Shown in pieces: positions 1 through 13,204 of a stretch of DNA of 59,277 bases. The position numbers were made by a program, and so were the translations under genes. The DNA is from Luteimonas saliphila (GTDB lineage: Bacteria; Pseudomonadota; Gammaproteobacteria; Xanthomonadales; Xanthomonadaceae). The stretch spans positions 1 through 59,277 of the forward strand of contig NZ_JAETWA010000009.1 of assembly GCF_016774335.1 (NCBI RefSeq), given 5' to 3'. Within the stretch, counting starts at the first letter, position 1. Each line of letters begins with the position of its first letter. Under the pieces are notes generated by a model. That model saw only the letters and a program-made list of their open reading frames with translations, searched no databases and was not told the DNA's origin.

Positions 1-355
1 GCTGGGCTGACGGTTGGCAAGGGGGGGCTCCAAGTCCCACGCCGGGGATCTGAGCCGGGTTTTCGGATCGGGGCGCCCGGATCCTGGTCCGCAGGGTGCG
101 GGTGTCCCCGGGGACGAAATCAAGGAGGAGCCGTCGGCCGCAGGCCGATGGCGGGGGACATTCGTCTCCGGGGGCACCCGTGCCCGGCGCCGCGCGACCT
201 TTCGGCCGCGCGCTATGGCGCCTCTGTCACCCGTCCCGGGAATCCTCTCTACCGCCGCGCGCTGATCAACCCGCCTGTCCCGGACGTAGACACGCGTGCT
301 CGGGGCATCCGCGGCGGACACCGCCGGAGGCGGGAGGAATTTTTCGTCGTCGGCC
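1..355. other. Upstream region with no recognisable gene
   Basis: Short open frames occur on both strands, but none resembles a known protein, has a convincing ribosome binding site or shows a conserved start. I see no RNA gene. It is most simply the spacer between an unseen gene to the left and groES. Confidence 0.5.
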
Positions 356-382
356 CTTGAAAGCCCCACGACCCCGCCCCAT
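356..382 (+). promoter_or_regulatory. Sigma-32 (RpoH) heat-shock promoter of groESL
   Basis: CTTGAAA at 356-362 and CCCCAT at 377-382 are separated by 14 bases, which fits the RpoH consensus (CTTGAAA, 13-14 bases, CCCCATnT). Transcription should start near 390, about 110 bases before groES, so the CIRCE element would lie in the 5' leader. Seen in the sequence; sigma assignment is by consensus. Confidence 0.8.
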
Positions 383-428
383 GTTCCGCCCACCTCCCGG
401 CCTGCCCGGGATTTTCGTGCCCACGATG

Positions 429-455
429 CTGGCAGTCGCCATGTGCGAGTGCTAA
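429..455 (+). promoter_or_regulatory. CIRCE operator (HrcA binding site), left arm degenerate
   Basis: The right arm GAGTGCTAA (447-455) is a perfect CIRCE half-site. The left arm CTGGCAGTC (429-437) matches TTAGCACTC at six of nine positions, and the spacer is exactly nine bases, as in canonical CIRCE. HrcA is known to repress groESL through this site in xanthomonads. It lies between the sigma-32 promoter and groES. Confidence 0.8.
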
Positions 456-502
456 CATCGTCACCACTTTCCCTGTCCAATCAATCACTTAAAGGATTGA
501 AT

Positions 503-793
503 ATGAGCAATATCAAGCCGCTGTACGACCGCGTGGTCATCAAGCGCATGGAAGAAGAGAAGCTGTCCGCCGGTGGCATCGTGATCCCGGACTCGGCCAC
601 CGAGAAGCCGATCAAGGGCGAAGTCGTCGCGGTCGGCGAGGGCAAGGTGCTCGACAACGGCAGCGTCCGCGCGCCGAAGGTCAAGGCCGGCGACAAGGTG
701 CTGTTCGGCAAGTACAGCGGCACCGAGGTCAAGCTCGACGGCACCGAGTACCTGGTGGTGAAGGAAGACGACATCTTCGCCGTGCTGGGCTGA
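503..793 (+). CDS. groES: Co-chaperonin GroES
   Basis: 96-residue GroES, the seven-fold lid that closes the GroEL cavity in the cytoplasm. The protein begins [15 protein letters not shown] and contains the family signature around [13 protein letters not shown] and the mobile loop near residues 17-32. The start is chosen by homology and by AAAGGA seven bases upstream; the frame stays open further upstream but is not GroES-like there. It is first in the groES-groEL pair, behind a sigma-32 promoter and a CIRCE operator. Length and sequence are normal for the family. Confidence 0.98.
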   Translation: MSNIKPLYDRVVIKRMEEEKLSAGGIVIPDSATEKPIKGEVVAVGEGKVLDNGSVRAPKVKAGDKVLFGKYSGTEVKLDGTEYLVVKEDDIFAVLG

Positions 794-2572
<1,779 letters not shown>

Positions 2573-2646
2573 TCCGCGCCAGGCCGCCTCCCGCACTTCT
2601 CATCCCCCGCGGGGGAGGGGCGGGGGCAGCAGACCGCAAGACGAGA

Positions 2647-2671
2647 AGCCCCGCATCGCTGCGGGGCTTTT
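2647..2671 (+). terminator. Rho-independent terminator of groESL
   Basis: Stem AGCCCCGC / GCGGGGCT (8 bp) with a six-base loop, followed by a short T run. It lies 75 bases after the groEL stop and before the convergent TonB-receptor gene. Confidence 0.85.
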
Positions 2672-2760
2672 CCGTTGCCGGCAAGAGAACTTCCTCCGAA
2701 GCTACCCCGGAAAGGCCGCGACCCGGATCGGTAGCGGCTCGCTGCACAGCACGGCGGGGA

Positions 2761-5694
2761 TCAGAAGCGCTGCTGGTACTTGAGGTAGACGAAGCGACCG
2801 ATGTCGTAGCCGCCGTAGTAGGCGAACTGCGAACTGGGAGCGGTATACATCGGCGGGCCGTACTTCGCGAACACGTTGTTGATCCCGACCGCGATCGTTG
2901 CGTGCCACGGTGCGTTGTAGCGGAACTGCACGTCGTGGAAGGTCGTGGAGCCGAGGTGGTTGTAGTCGCGCGAGCCCTCGTACCACGGCGCGCGCTCGTC
3001 GGGGGAATCGCACTCCTCCGGATACTCGTCGGCGTCGAGGCAGGTCTCCTTGGTGCCGTGGTAGTAGCGGGAACTCCAGGTGACGCCGAAGTCCTCCCGG
3101 TCCCAACTCAGGTTGAGGTTCGAGCGGATCCGGAAGTTGCCGCCGATGCCGTTGGTCGGCGTGGGCGCCAGCGTGGAGTCGTTGGACGAGCGGAACACGC
3201 CGTGACCGACGTACGTGGTGAGCCAGTTGGCGGCGAGACTCCCGCCGCGATCCGTCTTCAGGCGGTAGTTGACGTCCAGGTCGAAGCCCTCTGTCTCGAG
3301 GAAACCTGCGTTGCGATTGCCGAACTCGAGCTTGTCGACGATGCCCAGCACCGGGTCGCGCTCGAACATCTCGCAACGCGACGCCACGCCTTCCACGTAA
3401 CAGTCGGTGAGTATCTGGTTTGGCGAGTCGGCGACGATGGTGTCGTCGATGCGGATCTTCCACCAATCGAGCGCGAGGCCCAGTCCGGTGATGAATTCGG
3501 GACTCCACACCACGCCCAGCGTCTTCGACTTCGAGGTCTCCGGCAGCAGGCTGGGGTTGGAGCCGGCGACGAACGGCACGGGGGTCTGGTCCGAGAACGT
3601 GGTCGTGGGCACGAAGCCTGCGCGCAGCTGCCTGTACGTGTCGGCGTCCGCGATGTCCTGGGCGCAGCGGGCCCTCACGGTCGCGCTGGTAGCCGAGGCG
3701 CCGAAGACCGTGTCGCAAGGGTCGTGGTAGCCGGTGGTGAATGTCTGGGAGCCGCTCGCATACAGGTCGTTGATGGTCGGCGCTCGGAAGCCCTCAGCCC
3801 AGGTGCCGCGGACCAGCAGGCTGTCGGTCGGTTTCCACCTCATGCCGAACTTGTTGTTGATGGTGTCGCCGAAGGTATCGAAATCGGAGTACCGGCTGGC
3901 GGCGGTGACTTCGAGCAGGCGTGCGCCTGGCAAGTCGGCAAGGATCGGCGCCTGCAGTTCGAGGTAGGCCTCGTCCACGCTGTAATCGCCATAGGTCGGC
4001 CCGCCTGCGTTGCCCGACGTACCCCCGGACTGCGTCAACGCATCGGGCGTGTAGCCGCCCTCCTCCTTGCGGTGCTCGATGCCCGCCGCGAACAACAGGT
4101 CGCCGGCCGGCAGCGTGAACAGCTTGCCTGAGAGGTTGGCGAAGTAGTTGTAGGTCTTCGTCAGCCCCGTGTCATGGGTCTCCGGGAACAGGTAGTCGAT
4201 CAGTTCCCGGTTTCCGGTCAGTCCGCCATCGCCTTCACGGCCAAACGGAATGAATGGATTGAGCGGGATGCAACCGATGATGATGGCGTCGGGCGTTCCG
4301 CACACCACTTCGCCGCCGACAGGATCCAGGAACGAAGGGCCGACCGCATTGGCGAGGTTCGCAAGGTGGAAGTTGCCGGTGTTGCTTTGCGCGAGATGGT
4401 TCCGGGAGAAGAGATAGCCCGCATCCCAGTCGAAGTAGCGATCTCCGACGTCAAAGGATCCATCCAGTCCGGTGAAGAAGCGATACGTGGTCAACTCCGA
4501 CGTGCTGACGCGAGGCAGCTCCCAGCCGCGCCGCGTCCAATGGACGGCCTGCGGTGTCGCGTGGCCATGGTGGCTGCCGAGTGGGTTGTAATAGCTGTCG
4601 ACCGACATCGGCACGCCGAAGGCCGCCGACTGCATCGGGTAGCCGGCGACGGTACGCGAGGAGGAGCGATCGTTGAATCCTATCTGGGTGGTGAAGCGCA
4701 CGTTCCCGGTGACCTGGTAACGACCGTCGATGAAGACGGACGTGCGTTCAAGCGGATACACCAGATGCATCTGCTGGTTGGAGTTGCTGACGTCGCCGGT
4801 GATGGGCGTGCTGTCCTGCGGGTGGAAGTTGTCGATGTCGAACGGGTTCGCGCCGCGATCGAGCGAATAGCTGCAGCTGCGGCCTCCGGAGGCGGTGCAA
4901 TCCGGCCCCCGGTACTGCAAAGTTCCCCATTGGCCGACGGTGGTCCAGCCGAGGTCCGGATGGCGATCGGTGAAGCCGTTCGCGCTGAACCAACGGTCGC
5001 GTGCCCACACGTCCTTCTCCTCATGGCGCTCTGCGGTGACCGTCAGCGAACCACGGTCGCCGGTGATACCGAGCACCATGTCGAACGTTCTCGTTTCGCC
5101 ATCTCCCTGGCTGTACTGGCCGGAGCTGGCGTTCGCCTCGGCGCCGTCGAAATCGGAGCGGGTGATCAGGTTGATCACGCCCGCGATCGCATCGGAGCCA
5201 TAACTCGACGAGGCGCCGTCCTTCAGCACTTCGATGCGTTCGATCGCGGAGGCCGGGATCGTGGACACGTCCTGGAGGCCGGACGTGTCGATGCCCAGGC
5301 GCCTGCCGTTGATCAGGACCAGCGTGCGGTTCGCGCCGAGATTGCGCAGGTCGATGTAGGAACCGCCGGCGCTTTCGCCACCCGCCAGCACCACCGACCG
5401 GCTCAGGGCTGGCGTGCCGGCGGCGGTGATGTTCTGCAGGATGTCCGCGACCGACTTGAATCCCTGCTTCTCGATGTCGTCCCGTGTGATGGTTTCGACG
5501 GGTGCCGCGGTCTCGACGTCGACCTGGCGGATCCTGGATCCCGTCACCATGATCCGGTCGATCTCGGTCATCGCCGGCTCCGGATCCGGGGAGGGCTGTT
5601 CCTGGGACAGGCCGACCATGGGAACGAGCGCGGCTGTGATCGCGGCTGTCAAAGCCGTGCGGCGCACGTGCGTGCGGACTTGGGGATGCTTCAT
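2761..5694 (-). CDS. TonB-dependent receptor
   Basis: About 977-residue outer-membrane receptor expected to import an unknown substrate with energy from TonB/ExbBD. The start MKHPQVRTHVRR opens a signal peptide (hydrophobic TALTAAITAALVPMVG) and has GGAGA ten bases upstream; the frame continues upstream without signal character. A TonB box-like stretch (MTEIDRIMVTGSR) is followed by the plug domain (DILQNITAAGTPALSRS, then INGRRLG and EVLKDGASSSYGSDA). The barrel ends YLKYQQRF with the expected terminal Phe. It lies 34 bases after an AraC-type regulator in the same orientation, so the two are probably co-transcribed. The substrate cannot be told from sequence. A paralogous pair is at 47.4-51 kb. 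Confidence 0.93.
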   Translation of the reverse strand: MKHPQVRTHVRRTALTAAITAALVPMVGLSQEQPSPDPEPAMTEIDRIMVTGSRIRQVDVETAAPVETITRDDIEKQGFKSVADILQNITAAGTPALSRSVVLAGGESAGGSYIDLRNLGANRTLVLINGRRLGIDTSGLQDVSTIPASAIERIEVLKDGASSSYGSDAIAGVINLITRSDFDGAEANASSGQYSQGDGETRTFDMVLGITGDRGSLTVTAERHEEKDVWARDRWFSANGFTDRHPDLGWTTVGQWGTLQYRGPDCTASGGRSCSYSLDRGANPFDIDNFHPQDSTPITGDVSNSNQQMHLVYPLERTSVFIDGRYQVTGNVRFTTQIGFNDRSSSRTVAGYPMQSAAFGVPMSVDSYYNPLGSHHGHATPQAVHWTRRGWELPRVSTSELTTYRFFTGLDGSFDVGDRYFDWDAGYLFSRNHLAQSNTGNFHLANLANAVGPSFLDPVGGEVVCGTPDAIIIGCIPLNPFIPFGREGDGGLTGNRELIDYLFPETHDTGLTKTYNYFANLSGKLFTLPAGDLLFAAGIEHRKEEGGYTPDALTQSGGTSGNAGGPTYGDYSVDEAYLELQAPILADLPGARLLEVTAASRYSDFDTFGDTINNKFGMRWKPTDSLLVRGTWAEGFRAPTINDLYASGSQTFTTGYHDPCDTVFGASATSATVRARCAQDIADADTYRQLRAGFVPTTTFSDQTPVPFVAGSNPSLLPETSKSKTLGVVWSPEFITGLGLALDWWKIRIDDTIVADSPNQILTDCYVEGVASRCEMFERDPVLGIVDKLEFGNRNAGFLETEGFDLDVNYRLKTDRGGSLAANWLTTYVGHGVFRSSNDSTLAPTPTNGIGGNFRIRSNLNLSWDREDFGVTWSSRYYHGTKETCLDADEYPEECDSPDERAPWYEGSRDYNHLGSTTFHDVQFRYNAPWHATIAVGINNVFAKYGPPMYTAPSSQFAYYGGYDIGRFVYLKYQQRF

Positions 5695-5728
5695 GGATCG
5701 GTTTCTCCGGGAAAATGTCGGGTGCGAG

Positions 5729-6676
5729 TCAACGCGACGCCAACTTAGGTGGCTCGATGCGTGGCTTCCTTGCGCCTGTTGGCGTTTGCCGTTGCCGTTG
5801 GGGAAGGGGGGCGGCTCGATGCGAGCGGCGATAGCGCGTCGAGGTGGTGCCTGTATGCGAGCGAAACGATCTGGCGAAACTGCATGGATTCTCGAATCCG
5901 CAGAGCGCCGACACTTCGCAGATCGACAGCGTTGTCTCGGCGAGCAGCCGACACGCGCGCTCCATGCGCATGCGCCTGGAGGCGTCCTGCAGGCTTTCGC
6001 CATACGTGGCCTGGAAGGCCTTCGACAGATACCAGCGCGAGAAGCTGGTCTGTCGCGCCAGTTCGTCGAGGCGCACGATGCGATCGTCGTTGCCTTCGAG
6101 GAACAGGCGCGCGCGTTGCAACCGCCCGAAGATCTTGGCCTTGTGCATGCGGGATTTTCCCGGGCAACGGCCCAGGTCGCGGTGGATGTCCTGCTGCAGC
6201 GATGCCAGGTATGCGAGGATCGGGGCGAGCGGGTCCGCGCGTGGCCCGGCCGTTTCCTGCGCCTGCGAAACCATCCGGTCCGCGGCCTCGCGCCACATGC
6301 GCGCGGCAATAATGCGATCGGGTGTGTGGCAGTGCCCGCGGCCTGGGTACAGCGCGTGGTGCGACATGTGGCGGGACACCGCGAACGCCTGCCCCGGGAG
6401 CACCAGGCCCAGCAGCAGTCCGTTGCGACCGGCCTGCAGGGTAGGCAGGGATTCGGCGTCCAGTGCGAGCCAATCGCCGGGCAGCAGGCGGAAGCGTCCT
6501 TCGCGCGACGCCACGCTCGTGGTTCCCCGGAGTTGCAGCCAGGTCGAGAAGCCGGCGGCGCTCACATGGGTGCATGCCAGCCTGGAGATCGCCACCAGGC
6601 GGGGTCCGGCAACGAGGGTGGGCGCGTCGATCGTCGTGGTTCGACCGAGATCGGCGCGAATGATCGGTGTTGCCAT
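5729..6676 (-). CDS. AraC-family transcriptional regulator next to a TonB receptor
   Basis: About 315 residues. The C-terminal half holds two helix-turn-helix units: LARQTSFSRWYLSKAFQATY, then ICEVSALCGFENPCSFARSF, the usual AraC second-HTH signature. The N-terminal half is cupin-like (LLPGDWLALDAES) and may sense a ligand. Start MATPIIRADL is preferred; an in-frame ATG lies 24 codons upstream. The protein resembles the regulator at 47404 over the whole C-terminus, including a shared RCPG(K/R)S stretch, and both lie directly before a TonB receptor. It probably controls that receptor (inference). Confidence 0.9.
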   Translation of the reverse strand: MATPIIRADLGRTTTIDAPTLVAGPRLVAISRLACTHVSAAGFSTWLQLRGTTSVASREGRFRLLPGDWLALDAESLPTLQAGRNGLLLGLVLPGQAFAVSRHMSHHALYPGRGHCHTPDRIIAARMWREAADRMVSQAQETAGPRADPLAPILAYLASLQQDIHRDLGRCPGKSRMHKAKIFGRLQRARLFLEGNDDRIVRLDELARQTSFSRWYLSKAFQATYGESLQDASRRMRMERACRLLAETTLSICEVSALCGFENPCSFARSFRSHTGTTSTRYRRSHRAAPLPQRQRQTPTGARKPRIEPPKLASR

Positions 6677-6780
6677 GATGCCGACCTCGGGTCTTCGCGG
6701 ATGGCGGGCCACGCCGGGGGAGGGGCGGGGCCGGTGACCTGCGTGCATTGCGAAGCGCGTGTTGCACGCGCTGGATCCGG

Positions 6781-6831
6781 GCGCTCCCTCTCCTCCGTCG
6801 AAGGGGAGGGGCTGCGAAGGGGAGGGAGCGC
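6781..6831. repeat. G/C-rich inverted repeat between hydrolase and AraC genes
   Basis: GCGCTCCCTC (6781-6790) pairs perfectly with GAGGGAGCGC (6822-6831), with a smaller CTCC/GGAG stem inside. There is no T-tract. It could be a REP-like repeat or weak termination signal upstream of the AraC gene on the minus strand. Confidence 0.55.
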
Positions 6832-6893
6832 CGCGAACGCGGGACGAGCGTGTCGAGCACGGCGACGACCGGAGGCCGCCGTGCGAGGGACTG

Positions 6894-7913
6894 TCAGGCC
6901 ATCCCGTAGGGCAGGTTCGGCGACGACACCACCGTGTCGCCGATCGCCTCGCCCGCGAGGAAGCGCATGCAGTCGCGCATCACGTCGGGGTCGTCGAGCA
7001 CGCCTTGGTGGCCTAGGTCCAATGTGGTGAGAAGCCGCGAGAAGGGCAGGTGACGAGCGAAACACTCGCCGTCCGCCCACGGCACCTGGTCGTCGAGCAG
7101 ATCGTGCACCACCAGGGCCGGCGTGGAGACCGCGGGTGCGAGACGGTGGGGATGCAGGTCCTCGAGCGGCATGCCCATGCGTTGCTCCAGCTGCCCGGCA
7201 AGCAGGCTGGCCACCCGGGTGCCGATGCCGATGCGTTTCGCGAAGCGGTCCAACGCTTCTCGCGGGTCTGCCTGCGCCGAGAGCAGGACCACCCGCTCGG
7301 CACGCAGCCCCTGCGCCAGCGCGAGCACGGTCGCGGATGCGCCGATGGAGTGCCCGATCACCGCTTCGGCACCGCCGAATCGAGCGCCGATCGCCGCGAG
7401 GTCGCTGGCCATTTCCGCGATGGTGGGCGGATGCCGGCGGTCGCCAGGAGGAGGTGTGCGATCGAAGGACACCACGGCATGGCCGGTTTCCAACAGTGCG
7501 TGGATCCAGGGCAGCAGGCGCGACGCATCGGTGGCTTGCGAAGACATCGCGAGAACGACGAACGGTCGCGAATCCGGGTCGCCCCACAGTCGAAGCGCGA
7601 GTGTCCGGTCGCGCAGGTGCAGCCATGCATGGCGTGCGCCGCCATCGGGAAGATATCCAATCGCGACGGGAGCTACGTCGCAACTGCCGGCCAGGCCGGC
7701 ATAGCGCGCAGCGCTACGTTGCGGCGCGATCCAGCCGGAAATGCGCCGGATCGCGCGTGACAGCACGTCCCGGGCGATCGTCGGGGGCGGCCAGGGGTCG
7801 GAGCCCGGACCATCGAAACGGTGCGCGTCACGCGCGAGGGGGGGTGCAGCAGGCGGGGAGGGCGAGTCGCTGGAGGGCGACCGGAAGTCGCCGTGCGAGG
7901 GGACAGTGGACAT
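6894..7913 (-). CDS. Alpha/beta hydrolase-fold protein
   Basis: About 339 residues; a second start is possible at 7979. The nucleophile elbow GHSIGA is near residue 188, an acid candidate lies in the stretch VVHDLLDDQVPWADG, and a histidine follows in LDLGHQG. These give a plausible Ser-Asp-His triad. No signal peptide is evident, so it is probably cytoplasmic. The substrate is unknown. It lies 112 bases downstream of the Ser/Thr kinase gene on the same strand and may be expressed with it and the ECF sigma factor. The N-terminal 80 residues are rich in Ser/Pro and poorly conserved in appearance. Confidence 0.8.
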   Translation of the reverse strand: MSTVPSHGDFRSPSSDSPSPPAAPPLARDAHRFDGPGSDPWPPPTIARDVLSRAIRRISGWIAPQRSAARYAGLAGSCDVAPVAIGYLPDGGARHAWLHLRDRTLALRLWGDPDSRPFVVLAMSSQATDASRLLPWIHALLETGHAVVSFDRTPPPGDRRHPPTIAEMASDLAAIGARFGGAEAVIGHSIGASATVLALAQGLRAERVVLLSAQADPREALDRFAKRIGIGTRVASLLAGQLEQRMGMPLEDLHPHRLAPAVSTPALVVHDLLDDQVPWADGECFARHLPFSRLLTTLDLGHQGVLDDPDVMRDCMRFLAGEAIGDTVVSSPNLPYGMA

Positions 7914-8025
7914 TGCGGATTTCCGTGGCTTGAGTGGGCTACAGGAATCCAAGCGATTTGCAGTGGCGCTGACCGACATCGGCGCCGCGATGCGGTACGC
8001 CGGATCGGTTCGGGGTGGCTGGACT

Positions 8026-10719
<2,694 letters not shown>

Positions 10720-10782
10720 CGTGCAGGCCCTTTGGCTTTCGGTATTCCTTGCAGGAGCGCTTTTCGGTGCCGGTTCGCGACA

Positions 10783-11307
10783 TCAACCGCCGAGCTGGGC
10801 CCCCAGGAACGCACGGGCGTACTGCCAGTCGCGCAACACCGTCCGCGAGCTGACCTCGAGCAGTTCCGCGATCCGCTCCAGCGGGAGCCCGGTGAAGAAG
10901 TGCAGTTCGAGGACGCGTGCCGCGCGGGGGTCGTCCGCCTCGAGCTGGCGGATGGCCTGGTCAAGTTCCAGCGCCATCCGCGGATCGACCAGGACATGGC
11001 CCGACGAGGTCTCCCGGAATTCGGTGCGGCGCAGGTCACCGCCGTGCTTCTCCCGCGACCGCGCCCTGGCGCGGTCGACCAGCAGGTGGCGCATGGCGCG
11101 CGCCGCATAGGCATAGAACTGGCGCGTGTGCTCGAAGGAGAGATTGCTGCGACTCATCTGGAGGTACAGCTCATGCACAAGCGCGGTGGTATCGAGGGTG
11201 GCCCCGTCGCCCGGCTGGCGCTGCCGATGCGCCAGCCTCCGCAGATCGGCGTAGACATCGGCGAACAAGCCGTCCAGCGATGCATCATCGCGCGGGTGGT
11301 CGGGCAT
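10783..11307 (-). CDS. ECF-type RNA polymerase sigma factor (TIGR02999/ECF43-like)
   Basis: 174 residues from MPDHPRDD; an in-frame start at 11358 would give a longer N-terminus, and neither start has a strong ribosome site. Region 2 contains the stretch YAYAARAMRHLLVDRARARS and region 4 a HTH (PLERIAELLEVSSRTVLRDW). The AMRHLLVDRAR motif is typical of the xanthomonad family partnered with Ser/Thr kinases rather than anti-sigma factors. The gene precedes the kinase at 8026-10719 in the same direction. No anti-sigma gene is visible, which supports control by phosphorylation (inference). Confidence 0.9.
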   Translation of the reverse strand: MPDHPRDDASLDGLFADVYADLRRLAHRQRQPGDGATLDTTALVHELYLQMSRSNLSFEHTRQFYAYAARAMRHLLVDRARARSREKHGGDLRRTEFRETSSGHVLVDPRMALELDQAIRQLEADDPRAARVLELHFFTGLPLERIAELLEVSSRTVLRDWQYARAFLGAQLGG

Positions 11308-11573
11308 GGGGCACGCGGGCCTGGCGGGGTGGAAGGCGTATGGATACTGGAAACGCATCACGGCCCATGGGTGGGACACGGTACGCGACCGGTTCCGCAG
11401 GGGGCGCACCTGGCGCCTGCTTCCGAAGAGGTCCGGGCCATCCATGTGACGCATGCCCGGTTGCGGCATGCTTCGCGCATGGTACCTCCCGATTCCCCGC
11501 AGAGCCGTGCCCCAGGGCCGTATGACATGTCGCCGGACCGGCACAGTCGGAGCGTCCGGAGGAGGTGGAGCGC

Positions 11574-11852
11574 ATGAACGTGCGCGAGCACGGCTGGTGG
11601 CTGTACCTGCTCGAGTGTGGTGACGGCAGCTGGTATGCCGGGATCAGCAACGACATCGAGGCGCGCCTGCAGGCGCATGCGTCGGGTAAGGGCGCGCGTT
11701 ACACGCGCGGGCGGCTGCCGCTGCGCCTGATCGCACGTCGCGCCTATCCCGACCGCGCCGCCGCCTCGCGCGCGGAGTGGCAGCTCAAGCGGCTGCCGAA
11801 GACGCGCAAGCTGGCGTTTTTCGCGGCAGATCCCGGCGCCGGGGCCGACTGA
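11574..11852 (+). CDS. GIY-YIG nuclease-domain protein (UPF0213-like)
   Basis: 92 residues beginning [19 protein letters not shown]. The variant GIY-YIG signature is WLYLL...WYAGISND, followed by an Arg-rich stretch ([13 protein letters not shown]) and Glu in [15 protein letters not shown], as in the small single-domain YhbQ/UPF0213 family. The function of such proteins is not settled; DNA nicking or repair is often proposed. A strong GGAGGAGGTGGAG ribosome site precedes the ATG; a GTG three codons earlier is less likely. The gene is divergent from the ECF sigma gene. Confidence 0.92.
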   Translation: MNVREHGWWLYLLECGDGSWYAGISNDIEARLQAHASGKGARYTRGRLPLRLIARRAYPDRAAASRAEWQLKRLPKTRKLAFFAADPGAGAD

Positions 11853-11957
11853 GTCGTGGCTGGGCGCCGGTTTGGTTGCCCGGCTCGGCGGCGTCCGGCT
11901 ACGCGTCCTGTGACGGACGTTCTATAGTGCGCGGCTGTCTTGGAAGTGCGCCTGTCG

Positions 11958-13079
11958 ATGCCGTCTGCTGCTCCCTCCCGCCGTGCCACCGTCGCCCTCG
12001 CCGCAGGCGGCACCGGCGGCCACCTGTTTCCGGCCGAGGCGCTGGCGCGCGAACTGCTCGCGCGCGGGTTCGACGTGGTGATCCACACCGAGCATCGTGG
12101 CGCGCAGTACACGCAGGCGCTTGCCGGGATCGCGCACGTGGTGCTGCCGGCGAGTTCGCTCGAAGGCGGCGTCGTGGCGAAGGCGAAGGCGGCGCTGACG
12201 ATCCTGCGCGGCGTGCTCGCCTCGCGGCGAGACCTGAAGCGGCGCCGTGCAGCGCTGGTGGTCGGCTTCGGCGGCTATCCCAGCTTCGCGCCCGCGCTGG
12301 CCGCGAAGAGTCTCGGCCTGCCGCTGCTGCTGCACGAGCAGGCGACGCGGTTGAGCAAGGCCAATGCGCGACTGCTGCGCGTCGCCGACGGGCTGGCGAC
12401 CTCGTTCCCCACGGTCGCCGGGGCGGAGGGCATCGAGCCCGCGAAGATCGTCGAAACCGGCAACCCGGTGCGGGGCGCGATCCTCGACGCACGCGGCGCC
12501 TATCCCCCGTTCGACGCGCACGACCCGCTGCGGCTGCTGGTGGTGGGCGGCAGCCAGAGCGCGGCGGTGTTCGGCCGCGTGGTGCCTCCGGCCCTGGCAC
12601 TGCTGCCCGAAACGCTGCGCCATCGCCTGCACCTGTCGCTGCAGTACCGCGGCGAGGATGCAGACGCGCTGGTCGTGCAGCTGCGGGAGGCCGGCATCGA
12701 CGCCACCGTGCGCCCCTTCTTCGACGACATGGGCGAACGCCTGCGCGAGGCGCACCTGGTGGTGACCCGCGCGGGCGCGACCACCGCGGCGGACCTGCTG
12801 ACCATCGGCCGCCCCGCGATCTTCGTGCCGCTGCCGCACGGCGGCGCGCGCGAAGAGCAGTGCCGCAACGCGCGGACCCTGGCGCAGGCGGGCGTGGGCT
12901 GGCACCTCCCCGAGGCAGAACTCACCCCGGAATCGCTGGCGGTCGTGCTGCGCGAGGCGTTCGAATCACCGGACCGGCTGCCCGAGGCGGCGCGCGCCGC
13001 GGCGGCGCTGGGCAGGCCCGATGCCGCCGCGCGGCTGGCGGACGCGGTCGAGCGCCTGCTTCCCGCGCCGACACCGTAG
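11958..13079 (+). CDS. MurG-like glycosyltransferase outside the cell-division cluster
   Basis: 373 residues with MurG architecture: N-terminal LAAGGTGGHLFPAEALA, VVGFGGYPSFAP, the HEQ motif at LLLHEQATRLS, the second domain LVVGGSQSAAVF and RAGATTAADLLTIGRP. MurG adds GlcNAc to lipid I in peptidoglycan synthesis. Here the gene stands alone, with no mur/fts neighbours, and the usual HEQN reads HEQA. The sequence looks closer to alphaproteobacterial MurG than to E. coli MurG (impression from memory). It may be an extra, diverged copy using another acceptor. Its TAG stop lies inside a palindromic repeat. TTG (11940) is an alternative start. Confidence 0.8.
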   Translation: MPSAAPSRRATVALAAGGTGGHLFPAEALARELLARGFDVVIHTEHRGAQYTQALAGIAHVVLPASSLEGGVVAKAKAALTILRGVLASRRDLKRRRAALVVGFGGYPSFAPALAAKSLGLPLLLHEQATRLSKANARLLRVADGLATSFPTVAGAEGIEPAKIVETGNPVRGAILDARGAYPPFDAHDPLRLLVVGGSQSAAVFGRVVPPALALLPETLRHRLHLSLQYRGEDADALVVQLREAGIDATVRPFFDDMGERLREAHLVVTRAGATTAADLLTIGRPAIFVPLPHGGAREEQCRNARTLAQAGVGWHLPEAELTPESLAVVLREAFESPDRLPEAARAAAALGRPDAAARLADAVERLLPAPTP

Positions 13080-13162
13080 GAGCGCCTTCAGGCGCGATGC
13101 TTTTCCACCCCGGCTTCGTAGTGCGTCGGAATGCCGGACGTCGCGCCTGAAGGTGCTCCTAC
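13076..13162. repeat. REP-like palindrome, copy 1, overlapping the murG-like stop codon
   Basis: GTAGGAGCGCCTTCAGGCGC at the left end is mirrored by GCGCCTGAAGGTGCTCCTAC at the right end, with about 40 bases between. The first TAG is the stop codon of the gene at 11958-13079. The same unit recurs at 20558-20637 and, decayed, inside thiC. Confidence 0.92.
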
Positions 13163-13204
13163 AATGGGCGGACGCGGCATCGCCGCCGCCACGGGAATGT
13201 TGCG

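Noticed and set aside
296..502. N-terminal extension of GroES to residue 165
   Set aside because: The extra 69 codons span the sigma-32 promoter and the CIRCE element and are not like GroES; the ribosome site and homology support 503.
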